The notes: a model not told the origin generated them from the sequence alone. 20,779 nt of DNA from an uncultured Ruminococcus sp. (GCA_902796865.1 CADBQZ010000008.1:1-20779); one strand, 5' to 3'; shown: positions 8,389-15,550, counted from the stretch's first letter. Program-made: numbers and translations.

Positions 8389-9030
8389 ATGAAGATAAAA
8401 AGATTGCCTTTAGGATTCCTTATGGCAAACTGTTATATAATAGAAACAGAAAAGAAGAATGCTGTACTTATAGACCCGGGCAGTGAACCGGAAAAGCTTA
8501 TAAAATATCTTGATGAAAATGGTATAACACCTAAAAAGATACTTTTAACGCATGGTCATTTTGACCATATAGGTGCAGTTTCGGAGGTCGTGAAAAAATA
8601 TGGGGCAGAGGTATATATCCATGAAGATGATGCCTGTATGCTCACTGACAGAAGAATGAGCCTTGCCGATGAAGTAGGCGGTGGCGCATATATACCTGTG
8701 GAAAACTGCAATTGCGTAAAAGACAATGACAGGATAACATTAGATGAGCTTTCGTTTGATGTGCTGCATACTCCGGGGCATACCAAAGGCGGAGTGTGCT
8801 ACAGATGCGGAGATTCGCTTTTTACAGGGGATACGCTTTTTTGTATGTCTATGGGAAGAACGGATTTTCCGGGAGGTTCTCTGGGCGAAATGTATCATTC
8901 TCTTAAAAGGCTTGCAGCAATTAAAGAAAATCTTGATGTATATCCCGGACATAACGAGACATCAACACTTGACTTTGAAAGAAAGAATAATCCTTGTCTG
9001 AGGGGAAACCCATATGAAGATACTATTTAA
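8389..9030 (+). CDS. MBL-fold metallo-hydrolase (glyoxalase II-like, YcbL/YqgX group)
   Basis: This 213-residue cytoplasmic protein has a complete metallo-beta-lactamase-fold metal site: HGHFDH at residues 55-60, His131 in HTPGHTKGG, Asp148 in FTGDTLF and His188 in YPGHNE. These ligands normally bind two metal ions. The small size and the NPCLRGNP-like ending fit the YcbL/YqgX type of stand-alone glyoxalase II-like hydrolase, which hydrolyses thioesters such as S-lactoylglutathione in some bacteria. Clostridia generally lack glutathione, so the real substrate is uncertain. AAAGGAG at 8374-8380 overlaps the rel stop codon and gives a good start. Its last 17 bases overlap the hemZ start, so the two genes are probably translationally coupled, but this does not prove a shared pathway. 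Confidence 0.88.
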   Translation: MKIKRLPLGFLMANCYIIETEKKNAVLIDPGSEPEKLIKYLDENGITPKKILLTHGHFDHIGAVSEVVKKYGAEVYIHEDDACMLTDRRMSLADEVGGGAYIPVENCNCVKDNDRITLDELSFDVLHTPGHTKGGVCYRCGDSLFTGDTLFCMSMGRTDFPGGSLGEMYHSLKRLAAIKENLDVYPGHNETSTLDFERKNNPCLRGNPYEDTI

Positions 9031-10462
9031 AGGACATCAGTTCAAATATGAAACGGAAGCGACAGTAAAGCTTTTTATCCCGGGAAGATTTGAATTTTTA
9101 TATGATGCTGTTTATGCGGACGGCGACATTGTCTGTTCACAGCTCAGAAGAGGCAGAGAGAATATCTATCTTTTTGCCTCTTGCCGTGTAAGCGGAAAAA
9201 GAGCAAGGAAAGCTTTAAAGCTGCCAAAAGAAAAAGAGGCGCTTTGCGAGCATGAGATCTGCAGACTTGTGTTTGAATGCCTCAAAAAAATAACCGGTAT
9301 AACTCCGCCTTGGGGACTTCTTACCGGTATAAGACCGGTCAAAAAAATGACTGCCCTTTTAGAAAGCGGTCTTGATAAGAAACAGTGCTTTGAAGCGCTT
9401 GAAAAAAAGTACAGTGTTACTCAAAGGCGGCTTGAGCTTGCTTATGACACGGCGGTATATCAGATGCCTTTGCTAAAAAGCGTTAAAAGCGGAAGCATAA
9501 GCCTTTATATCTCCATACCGTTTTGTCCTACAAGATGCAGTTACTGTTCTTTTGTGTCTCATTCGATAGAAAGTGCAAAAAAGCTCATACCAGATTATGT
9601 AAGAGCGCTTTGCAGGGAGATAGAGATAGTCGGAAAAATAATAAGCGATCTTTCATTGTCGGTCGATACTATATATATAGGAGGTGGAACTCCTACGGCG
9701 ATAGAAGCTTCGCTGCTTGATATCGTGATGAAGGCTTTGTCGGATAATATTGATATATCATCTGTGAGGGAATACAGCGTTGAAGCAGGAAGACCCGATA
9801 CTATGACAGAAAAAAAGCTCGAAGTTATAATAAAAAACGGTGCCGGAAGGATATCCGTAAATCCTCAGACTATGAATGATGATGTTTTAAAAAGGATCGG
9901 AAGACGGCATACAGCAGAAGATATGATAAATGCCTTTAAGCTTGCGAGGGATATAGGATTCAAGAATATCAACACAGACCTTATCACAGGACTTCCGGGT
10001 GACAGCATGGAAAGCTTTAAAGATACTCTTTCAAAGATAAGAGAACTTGACCCAGAGAGCATTACTGTACATACCCTTACGTTAAAACGTTCAGCAGAGC
10101 TTTACAGAGAGAATATAGAGGCGTTTGAAAATAATCCGGCAGCAAAGATGACGGAATATGCGGCTGATATACTTCCGGCGGCAGGATACAGACCGTATTA
10201 TCTGTACAGACAGAAGAATACTATAGAAAACCTTGAAAACATAGGCTTTGCAAAGGAAGGTATGGAAAGCCTTTATAATATATTCATAATGGATGAAACA
10301 CAGGTGATACTTGGTGCCGGCTGTGCGGCTTCTACAAAGCTCATAGACAAAAACGGAAAGATAACAAGGATACACAATTATAAATTCCCGTATGAATATA
10401 TAGGAAGATTTGATGAGCTTATGAAGAAAAAGAACCAGATATATGAGATACTCGGAGAATAA
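9014..10462 (+). CDS. hemZ: HemZ-type radical SAM protein (coproporphyrinogen III oxidase-like)
   Basis: This 482-residue protein carries the radical-SAM cluster motif CPTRCSYC (Cys171, Cys175, Cys178), followed by the glycine motif IYIGGGTPT and the SVEAGRPDT segment. An N-terminal region of about 160 residues, including PPWGLLTGIRPVK, is typical of HemZ of Bacillus and Clostridia and is absent from HemN/HemW. HemZ was named as an oxygen-independent coproporphyrinogen dehydrogenase, but its biochemical role is not well established, and many organisms carrying it lack full heme synthesis. No other heme gene lies in this window. The start overlaps the preceding gene by 17 bases and is supported by AGGGGA at 9001-9006. 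Only 1 base separates its stop from the next start. Confidence 0.9.
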   Translation: MKILFKGHQFKYETEATVKLFIPGRFEFLYDAVYADGDIVCSQLRRGRENIYLFASCRVSGKRARKALKLPKEKEALCEHEICRLVFECLKKITGITPPWGLLTGIRPVKKMTALLESGLDKKQCFEALEKKYSVTQRRLELAYDTAVYQMPLLKSVKSGSISLYISIPFCPTRCSYCSFVSHSIESAKKLIPDYVRALCREIEIVGKIISDLSLSVDTIYIGGGTPTAIEASLLDIVMKALSDNIDISSVREYSVEAGRPDTMTEKKLEVIIKNGAGRISVNPQTMNDDVLKRIGRRHTAEDMINAFKLARDIGFKNINTDLITGLPGDSMESFKDTLSKIRELDPESITVHTLTLKRSAELYRENIEAFENNPAAKMTEYAADILPAAGYRPYYLYRQKNTIENLENIGFAKEGMESLYNIFIMDETQVILGAGCAASTKLIDKNGKITRIHNYKFPYEYIGRFDELMKKKNQIYEILGE

Positions 10463-10463
10463 T

Positions 10464-11828
10464 ATGAAGAAAAATGAGTTGACAGAACTTGAAATAACAG
10501 ATCTTACAGCGGAAGGAAACGGTGTCGGACGGCATGCAGGCATGGCAGTATTTGTTCCGGGAGCCGCCGTCGGTGACAGGCTCAGAGTAAAGATAGTAAA
10601 GGTACTCAAAAGTTATGCTTATGGCATAATAGACGAGATACTTGCGCCGTCTGCTGACCGTATTGTTCCGGACTGTGAATATTTCCCGAAATGCGGCGGC
10701 TGTACCTTCAGGCATATGACATATGACGCAGAGCTTCGGTTCAAGGAGAAGCTCGTATATGATGCTTTTACAAGGATAGGAAAGATAGATACGGAATTTT
10801 TGCCGATACTTGGCTGTGAAACGCCGGAAAGATACCGCAACAAGGCACAGTATCCTGTAGGACAGTCGGAAAATGGAATGATCTGCGGCTTTTATGCAAA
10901 GAGGAGCCACAGGATAATAAACGGTACTGACTGTAAGCTTTTACCGGATATATTTGCCGAAATAATGGCTGACATCATAAAATATACCAAAGAGAATAAT
11001 ATCCCCCCTTATGATGAACAGACCGGTAAAGGATTATTAAGGCATATATTCATAAGACAGGGAAGACATTCAGGAGAGATAATGGTCTGTCTTATATTAA
11101 AAAAGGACAGACGTGAACTTTTTGAAAAATGGTGCAGTGAAGCGTCTGAGAGATTTCCTGAAATAAAAAGTATTGTTATAAATATTAATCCTGACAAGAC
11201 CAATGTTATACTGGGTAAAAAAACAGCGGTTCTTTACGGCAATGAAACTATAAGCGATACTATGTGCCAAAGAAACATAAGCATATCAGCACAGTCGTTT
11301 TATCAGGTGAATACTTTACAAGCTGAAAAGCTTTATGGACAGGCAGAAGAGTTTGCAAAACTCAACGGCACACAGACTGTAATTGACCTTTACTGCGGCG
11401 CAGGTACAGTCGGGCTTTCTATGATAGACAAAGTGAAAAGGCTTATAGGCGTTGAGATAGTACCTCAGGCTGTAAAGAATGCTAAAAAAAATGCAGAGAA
11501 AAACAGCATAACAAACGCTGAATTTATATGTTCCGATGCAGGTAAAGCGGCAGAACAGCTTATGCAAAGCGGAGAAACTCCGGACGTGATACTTATAGAC
11601 CCACCGAGAAAGGGCAGCGATAAAAAAACTCTTGATGCTATGGTGAAGATGCAGCCGGAGCGCATCGTTATGATCTCCTGTAACCCTTCAACAGCAGCAA
11701 GAGATTGTTCATATCTTGAAGAGAACGGCTATAAAACCATAAAGGTAAGGGCGGTCGATATGTTTCCAAGAACCGGAAGCGTTGAATGTGTCTCACTTAT
11801 TATAAAAGAAAAAAACCGGGAGCGGTGA
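10464..11828 (+). CDS. rlmD: 23S rRNA (uracil-5-)-methyltransferase, RlmD/RlmCD family
   Basis: This 454-residue enzyme transfers a methyl group from SAM to C5 of uridine in 23S rRNA (U1939, and in some Firmicutes also U747). The order is: N-terminal TRAM RNA-binding domain (about 1-58); iron-sulfur cluster ligands Cys71, Cys77, Cys80 (CEYFPKCGGC) and probably Cys157; SAQSFYQVN (275-283); the SAM loop DLYCGAGTVG; DPPRKG; the catalytic Cys406 in SCNPST; and Glu441 in GSVEC as the probable base. All key residues are present. An upstream in-frame ATG at 10443 lies inside hemZ. I use 10464 because GGAG at 10454-10457 is 6 bases away and hemZ ends at 10462. It is the last gene of the recJ run, and its final codons form one arm of the downstream terminator. 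The exact target uridine is inferred. Confidence 0.93.
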   Translation: MKKNELTELEITDLTAEGNGVGRHAGMAVFVPGAAVGDRLRVKIVKVLKSYAYGIIDEILAPSADRIVPDCEYFPKCGGCTFRHMTYDAELRFKEKLVYDAFTRIGKIDTEFLPILGCETPERYRNKAQYPVGQSENGMICGFYAKRSHRIINGTDCKLLPDIFAEIMADIIKYTKENNIPPYDEQTGKGLLRHIFIRQGRHSGEIMVCLILKKDRRELFEKWCSEASERFPEIKSIVININPDKTNVILGKKTAVLYGNETISDTMCQRNISISAQSFYQVNTLQAEKLYGQAEEFAKLNGTQTVIDLYCGAGTVGLSMIDKVKRLIGVEIVPQAVKNAKKNAEKNSITNAEFICSDAGKAAEQLMQSGETPDVILIDPPRKGSDKKTLDAMVKMQPERIVMISCNPSTAARDCSYLEENGYKTIKVRAVDMFPRTGSVECVSLIIKEKNRER

Positions 11829-11848
11829 TGCTATCTGCCGCTTCCGGT
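11815..11848. terminator. Bidirectional intrinsic terminator between rlmD and metK
   Basis: An 11-bp stem with one G-U pair forms between 11815-11825 (ACCGGGAGCGG) and 11838-11848 (CCGCTTCCGGT). The left arm lies in the last codons of rlmD. The best U-tract is on the minus strand: after the hairpin the metK transcript reads TTTTTTTCTTTT, which is the complement of rlmD coding sequence. On the plus strand a weaker TTCTTGTTATTT follows. Confidence 0.88.
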
Positions 11849-11865
11849 TCTTGTTATTTAATATA

Positions 11866-13050
11866 TCAGCCGTTTACAGCTGCTTTAAGTTCTTCTGTCT
11901 TATTTGTCATGTCCCGGCCACCGCCGAGATCTACACGTCCCATATGACCGTAAGCTGCGAGTTTTCTGTACTGCGGCTTTCTGAGACTGAGCATCTTGAT
12001 GATCGCTGCCGGACGGAGATCGAATACCTTGTCTACTGCTTCGGAAAGCTTAGCTTCATCTACCTTGCCTGTGCCGAATGTATCAACAAGTATTGAAACA
12101 GGCTTTGCAACGCCGATAGCGTAAGCAAGCTGTACTTCACACTTGTCAGCAAGACCTGCTGCAACGATATTCTTAGCGATATATCTTGCTGCATACGCTG
12201 CTGAACGGTCCACCTTCGTCGGATCCTTTCCTGAGAAAGCACCGCCGCCGTGACGTGAATATCCGCCGTATGTATCAACGATGATCTTTCTTCCTGTAAG
12301 ACCGCTGTCGCCCTGAGGACCACCGATAACGAATCTTCCTGTAGGATTGATGAAGTACTTTGTATCATCATCGAGAAGCTCTGCCGGAACAACAGGTTTT
12401 ATAACGTATTCCATGATATCAGTTTTTATCTGATCGAGTGAGATCTCAGCTGAATGCTGTGATGAAACAACGATAGTGTCGATCCTTACAGGCTTGTCAT
12501 CGTCGTATTCAATAGTTACCTGAGTTTTTCCGTCGGGGCGGAGATAACGCAGAGTGCCGTCCTTTCTTACTTCTGTAAGCTTTAAAGCAAGCTTGTGAGC
12601 AAGCGAGATAGGCATAGGCATAAGTTCGGGAGTCTCGTTGCAGGCATATCCGAACATAAGACCCTGGTCGCCGGCACCTGTTGAGTTGTCGTCAGCCTTA
12701 TCGCCCTCTTTGGATTCAAGCGCCTCATTTACGCCCATAGCGATATCGCTTGACTGTTCGTCGATAGTAGTAAGTACCGCACAGGTGTGACCGTCGAAGC
12801 CGTACTTTGCTCTGTCGTAGCCGATATCTACGATAACGTCTCTAACGATGCCGGGGATATCGACATCAGCATGAGTGCTTATTTCGCCCATGCAGAGAAC
12901 CATACCTGTAGTGCAGGCAGTCTCGCAGGCTACTCTTGAATTAGGGTCTTGTCTTAACATTTCGTCCAAGATAGCGTCGGATATCTGATCGCATATCTTA
13001 TCGGGATGTCCTTCTGTAACAGATTCTGATGTGAAAAGTTTTCTTGCCAT
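11866..13050 (-). CDS. metK: S-adenosylmethionine synthetase
   Basis: This 394-residue enzyme makes S-adenosylmethionine from methionine and ATP; it acts as a tetramer in the cytoplasm. The start [18 protein letters not shown] is diagnostic, with His15 and Lys18 in the ATP/metal site. GAGDQG is at 125-130, [16 protein letters not shown] and [22 protein letters not shown] form the phosphate and methionine sites, and the length is normal. The ATG at 13050 matches family N-termini, but the only Shine-Dalgarno (AAAGGAG, 13081-13075) lies 24 bases upstream, with a small hairpin between. No alternative start fits better. The gene stands alone behind a SAM-I riboswitch, so its product represses it. 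It ends at a hairpin shared with convergent rlmD. Confidence 0.96.
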   Translation of the reverse strand: MARKLFTSESVTEGHPDKICDQISDAILDEMLRQDPNSRVACETACTTGMVLCMGEISTHADVDIPGIVRDVIVDIGYDRAKYGFDGHTCAVLTTIDEQSSDIAMGVNEALESKEGDKADDNSTGAGDQGLMFGYACNETPELMPMPISLAHKLALKLTEVRKDGTLRYLRPDGKTQVTIEYDDDKPVRIDTIVVSSQHSAEISLDQIKTDIMEYVIKPVVPAELLDDDTKYFINPTGRFVIGGPQGDSGLTGRKIIVDTYGGYSRHGGGAFSGKDPTKVDRSAAYAARYIAKNIVAAGLADKCEVQLAYAIGVAKPVSILVDTFGTGKVDEAKLSEAVDKVFDLRPAAIIKMLSLRKPQYRKLAAYGHMGRVDLGGGRDMTNKTEELKAAVNG

Positions 13051-13058
13051 TGTTTTGC

Positions 13059-13081
13059 GCTGTCTGATGACAGCCTCCTTT
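13059..13081 (-). promoter_or_regulatory. Unusual metK ribosome binding site with looped-out hairpin
   Basis: On the minus strand AAAGGAG (13081-13075) is followed directly by a hairpin. Its 6-bp stem GCTGTC/GACAGC (13074-13069 with 13064-13059) closes a 4-base loop. Eight bases (13058-13051) then lead to the ATG. The linear gap from AAAGGAG to the ATG is 24 bases, but it is 8 if the hairpin is looped out. Confidence 0.6.
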
Positions 13082-13127
13082 CGTAATATTTTTTGAAGAA
13101 ATAACTTGCCTTATATTGAAGTGCTTC

Positions 13128-13167
13128 ACAAAAAGCAAAAAGCACCCGAATTTCTTATCCGGGTGCT
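13128..13167 (-). terminator. Riboswitch-controlled terminator in the metK leader
   Basis: On the minus strand AGCACCCG (13167-13160) pairs with CGGGTGCT (13148-13141), and a TTTTTGCTTTTTG tract follows. This is the expression platform of the SAM-I riboswitch. CGGATAA at the terminator's 5' side (13161-13155) is complementary to TTATCCG at 13210-13204 in the aptamer's 3' part, a plausible antiterminator pairing. Confidence 0.88.
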
Positions 13168-13193
13168 GTGATTTTATAGTCGTGCTAAAAAAT

Positions 13194-13297
13194 CCTCATC
13201 TCTCGGATAACACCGCAGGAATTGGCACCTTTCTTGGTATTTCACAATTAGGTTGCCGGGCTTCACAGGACCAGTTCCTCCACCACTCTTGATAAGG
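13194..13297 (-). ncRNA. SAM-I riboswitch (S-box) aptamer upstream of metK
   Basis: Read on the minus strand, the sequence has the canonical S-box landmarks in order: CTTATCAAGAG at 13296-13286, GGTGGAGGAACTGG, GAAGCCCGGCAACC, AAGGTGCCAATTCC and GAGAGATGAG. P1 forms between CTTATC (13296-13291) and GATGAG (13200-13195) with a G-U pair. Binding of SAM stabilises P1, frees the downstream terminator and stops transcription of metK. The position directly after a good promoter and before metK fits feedback control of SAM synthesis. Confidence 0.96.
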
Positions 13298-13317
13298 TAA
13301 AACTATTTCCACTTATT

Positions 13318-13346
13318 ATTATATACTATTATACTTACCGTGTCAA
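13318..13346 (-). promoter_or_regulatory. Sigma-A promoter of metK
   Basis: On the minus strand TTGACA (13346-13341), a 17-base spacer and TATAAT (13323-13318). Transcription would begin near 13311, just upstream of the riboswitch. Confidence 0.85.
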
Positions 13347-13390
13347 TATGTTTTCGGGATTTTTTTGAGGAAATTTTTCACAAAAAAGCA

Positions 13391-13420
13391 AAAAAGATAC
13401 CGTTTTTGCGGTATCTTTTT
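13391..13420. terminator. Symmetrical terminator after the lipoprotein gene
   Basis: A 12-bp perfect stem, AAAAAGATACCG (13391-13402) with CGGTATCTTTTT (13409-13420), closes a 6-base loop. Because the stem ends in A/T runs it can act on either strand. It follows the lipoprotein stop (13431) and separates that gene from the metK promoter. Confidence 0.85.
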
Positions 13421-13430
13421 TTGGAATTAT

Positions 13431-14054
13431 TTATTCAAAATTAATTGTTATAGTATCAGTGTCTTCTACGGTTTCCCATCCACTTTGCGTGAAAATATGA
13501 AAATTAAATTCTAATGTCTCTAGTTTATCAATACCTTCTTCTTTTAATTTAAAAAAGCTCATTTTGCTATTTGCTTTTTTTCCAGAAACAACATCGCATG
13601 AGAAAATAGGATTAACCATGATACCGTTGATTGATTCATCACGTGCTTGAACCGTCAAATTGGTATCTGATTTATTTTCTATCAATAGTTTTATATCTGT
13701 TCTGCTACTTGAAGATTCTGCGCCCATATATGTTATTTTAACATAATCACTATCCCATATAACATTGTCTATGTTGTTTGGCTCAGTTGCTTCTGTTGCA
13801 GGTTCTGTAGGTGCTTCTTTTGACGGCTCTTCTAATAATTTTGAATAAGAATCTTTTAAGTTGTCATATTCTTTTTTTAGATCATTATAATCGTTTTGAA
13901 GTTTAGTGTTGTCAGATTTAAGTTTATCATAATCAGATTGATTTATGATAGATTGTGTTTCAGATTTGGAACTTTCTTCTTTTTTTTCGCTTGAACAAGC
14001 GGTCATAGCAATTAACATGGAAGAAATTGCTAATAGCGATATTATTTTTTTCAT
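13431..14054 (-). CDS. Hypothetical lipoprotein with coiled coil and beta-rich C-terminal domain
   Basis: The protein has 207 residues. A lipoprotein signal peptide ends in AMTAC, with Cys20 as the lipid-carrying residue, so it should be anchored on the outer face of the membrane. After an acidic, Ser-rich linker, residues about 36-77 form a heptad-rich coiled coil. A Pro/Thr/Glu linker follows, and the last 110 or so residues look like a beta-sandwich of the DUF4352/Ig-like kind found in many clostridial lipoproteins. No catalytic motif is visible and I do not recognise the function. AAAGGAG lies 9 bases before the ATG. The frame stays open upstream to 14165, but that extension has no ribosome binding site. 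The gene is visibly more AT-rich than its neighbours, which could mean recent acquisition. It has its own promoter, a long structured leader and a terminator. Confidence 0.8.
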   Translation of the reverse strand: MKKIISLLAISSMLIAMTACSSEKKEESSKSETQSIINQSDYDKLKSDNTKLQNDYNDLKKEYDNLKDSYSKLLEEPSKEAPTEPATEATEPNNIDNVIWDSDYVKITYMGAESSSSRTDIKLLIENKSDTNLTVQARDESINGIMVNPIFSCDVVSGKKANSKMSFFKLKEEGIDKLETLEFNFHIFTQSGWETVEDTDTITINFE

Positions 14055-14292
14055 TGTAAGTAACTCCTTTGGTAAATATTTTTGCCCACAAACAAAAAGT
14101 GCGCCGACCAAAGCCAGCGCACCGAAAAACGCAGCCATGATCGTCGCCAAACAAATCAAATACACAAAGGAATATTAAAAATAATTACCTTACTTGTAAC
14201 CAACTGCGCTTTTACCAAAGCTTATAAAGGTTACAAGAGGGTATAATATCCCGTAAAAATATTCCCTTTTTTAATATTTAATTTGTTTGGCA
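14055..14292 (-). promoter_or_regulatory. Long structured leader of the lipoprotein gene (candidate regulatory RNA)
   Basis: The predicted transcript runs about 238 nt before the start codon. On the minus strand, AAAGGGAATATT (14269-14258) can pair with AATATTCCTTT (14176-14166) with one bulged G. Inside it, CTTGTAACC (14237-14229) pairs perfectly with GGTTACAAG (14201-14193). Innermost, GCTTT/AAAGC (14221-14217 with 14212-14208) forms a small hairpin. The stretch 14220-14211 (CTTTGGTAAA) is perfectly complementary to 14076-14067, which overlaps the Shine-Dalgarno (14070-14064). A terminator-like hairpin lies between. It matches no riboswitch class I recognise. Confidence 0.5.
14094..14122 (-). 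terminator. Terminator-like hairpin inside the lipoprotein leader (possible attenuator)
   Basis: On the minus strand GTGCGC (14122-14117) pairs with GCGCAC (14104-14099) around a 12-base loop and is followed by TTTTTGTTTG. It lies upstream of the gene, so it would act as an attenuator. The loop contains CTTTGGT, again complementary to ACCAAAG at the ribosome binding site. Confidence 0.45.
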
Positions 14293-14298
14293 ATTTTT

Positions 14299-14327
14299 AT
14301 TATATCACATTTAAATAAAAAATGCAA
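14299..14327 (-). promoter_or_regulatory. Sigma-A promoter of the lipoprotein gene
   Basis: On the minus strand TTGCAT (14327-14322), a 17-base spacer and TATAAT (14304-14299), with TG one base before the -10. Transcription would begin near 14292. Confidence 0.7.
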
Positions 14328-14374
14328 TACTTTTACAAAAAAAATCGACATATTACATTTTATTTTTCATAACA

Positions 14375-14403
14375 TTGACTTTTTTTCCGATTTGCGTTAT
14401 ACT
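14375..14403 (+). promoter_or_regulatory. Sigma-A promoter of trpS
   Basis: TTGACT (14375-14380), a 17-base spacer and TATACT (14398-14403). The leader to trpS would be only about 30 nt, too short for a T-box. Confidence 0.75.
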
Positions 14404-14438
14404 TTAATATAGTAATTATAAAATGAGGAGGAACGATC

Positions 14439-15527
14439 GTGAAAAAAATCATTCTAACAGGCGACAGACCTACCGGCAGACTTCATGTCGGACACTATGT
14501 CGGCTCGCTCAAAAGGCGTGTCGAGCTACAAAATTCCGGCGAATACGACAAGGTAAATATTATGATAGCCGATGCACAGGCTCTTACCGATAACGCTGAT
14601 AACCCTGAAAAGGTGCGTCAGAATATAATCGAGGTCGCTTTAGACTATATGTCCTGCGGACTTGACCCGAATAAATCTACGATTTTTATCCAGTCGCAGA
14701 TATCCGAGCTTTGTGAGCTTTCATTCTATTATATGAATCTTGTTACCGTTGCAAGGCTCCAGAGAAACCCCACAGTAAAGACCGAGATCAAGATGAGAAA
14801 TTTTGAGGCTAGTATCCCAGTCGGATTCTTTACATATCCGATAAGCCAGGCGTCAGATATCACCGCTTTTGATGCAACGACTGTACCTGCCGGCGAGGAT
14901 CAGATGCCTATGATCGAGCAGACAAGGGAGATCGTAAGACGCTTTAACAGTATATACGGTGAGGCGCTCGTTGAGCCGGATATACTTCTTCCGTCAAATC
15001 AGGCGTGTCTCAGACTTCCGGGTACTGACGGAAAGGCTAAGATGAGTAAGTCGCTCGGAAATTGTATCTACCTGTCCGACGACAGCGATACTCTCAGAAA
15101 GAAGATAATGAGTATGTATACAGACCCTGATCATCTCAAAGTAAGTGATCCGGGAAAGATCGAGGGCAATACGGTGTTTACATATCTTGATGCCTTTTCA
15201 AAGCCGGAGCAGTTCGAGAGATATCTTCCTGAATATGCCGGTCTTGATGAGCTTAAAGCACATTATCAGAAGGGCGGTCTGGGTGATGTCAAGGTGAAGA
15301 AATTCCTTTTCAGCGTGCTAGAAGAAGAACTCGAACCGATAAGAGCAAAGCGCAAAGAGCTTGAAAAGGATATACCGTATATTTATGAAGTACTCAAAAA
15401 GGGAAGTGATGATGCACGTCAGACGGCAGCACAGACACTTTCGAGAGTAAAAAATGCCATGAAGATAAATTATTTCGACGATGCTGAACTTATCAGGGCG
15501 CAGTCGGAGAAATATAAGGCTGAATGA
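14439..15527 (+). CDS. trpS: Tryptophanyl-tRNA synthetase
   Basis: This 362-residue class Ic aminoacyl-tRNA synthetase activates tryptophan and charges tRNA-Trp. The HIGH-type motif is HVGH at residues 16-19 in TGRLHVGHYVGSL, and KMSKS is exact at 201-205. Between them lie the Rossmann core and GEDQMPMIEQTREI, typical of TrpRS/TyrRS. The start TGDRPTGRLHVGH and the segment TYPISQASDI differ from the more usual GIQPTG-LHLGN and YPVLMAADIL of Bacillus-type TrpRS, and the length exceeds the common 325-340 residues. It therefore belongs to a divergent TrpRS group, as far as I can judge. It starts with GTG, supported by GAGGAGG at 14425-14431. It is flanked by its own promoter and terminator, so it is monocistronic. 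Confidence 0.88.
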   Translation: MKKIILTGDRPTGRLHVGHYVGSLKRRVELQNSGEYDKVNIMIADAQALTDNADNPEKVRQNIIEVALDYMSCGLDPNKSTIFIQSQISELCELSFYYMNLVTVARLQRNPTVKTEIKMRNFEASIPVGFFTYPISQASDITAFDATTVPAGEDQMPMIEQTREIVRRFNSIYGEALVEPDILLPSNQACLRLPGTDGKAKMSKSLGNCIYLSDDSDTLRKKIMSMYTDPDHLKVSDPGKIEGNTVFTYLDAFSKPEQFERYLPEYAGLDELKAHYQKGGLGDVKVKKFLFSVLEEELEPIRAKRKELEKDIPYIYEVLKKGSDDARQTAAQTLSRVKNAMKINYFDDAELIRAQSEKYKAE

Positions 15528-15550
15528 TTTTGATTTTTATATATTTTTTG

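Noticed and set aside
10091..10910. Long minus-strand open frames opposite hemZ and rlmD (similar ones opposite recJ and rel)
   Set aside because: They are antisense to genes with clear family motifs, lack ribosome binding sites and have low-complexity or cysteine/phenylalanine-rich translations typical of shadow frames.
14330..14438. T-box leader for trpS
   Set aside because: No AGGGTGG-type T-box sequence was found, and the promoter leaves only about 30 nt of leader.
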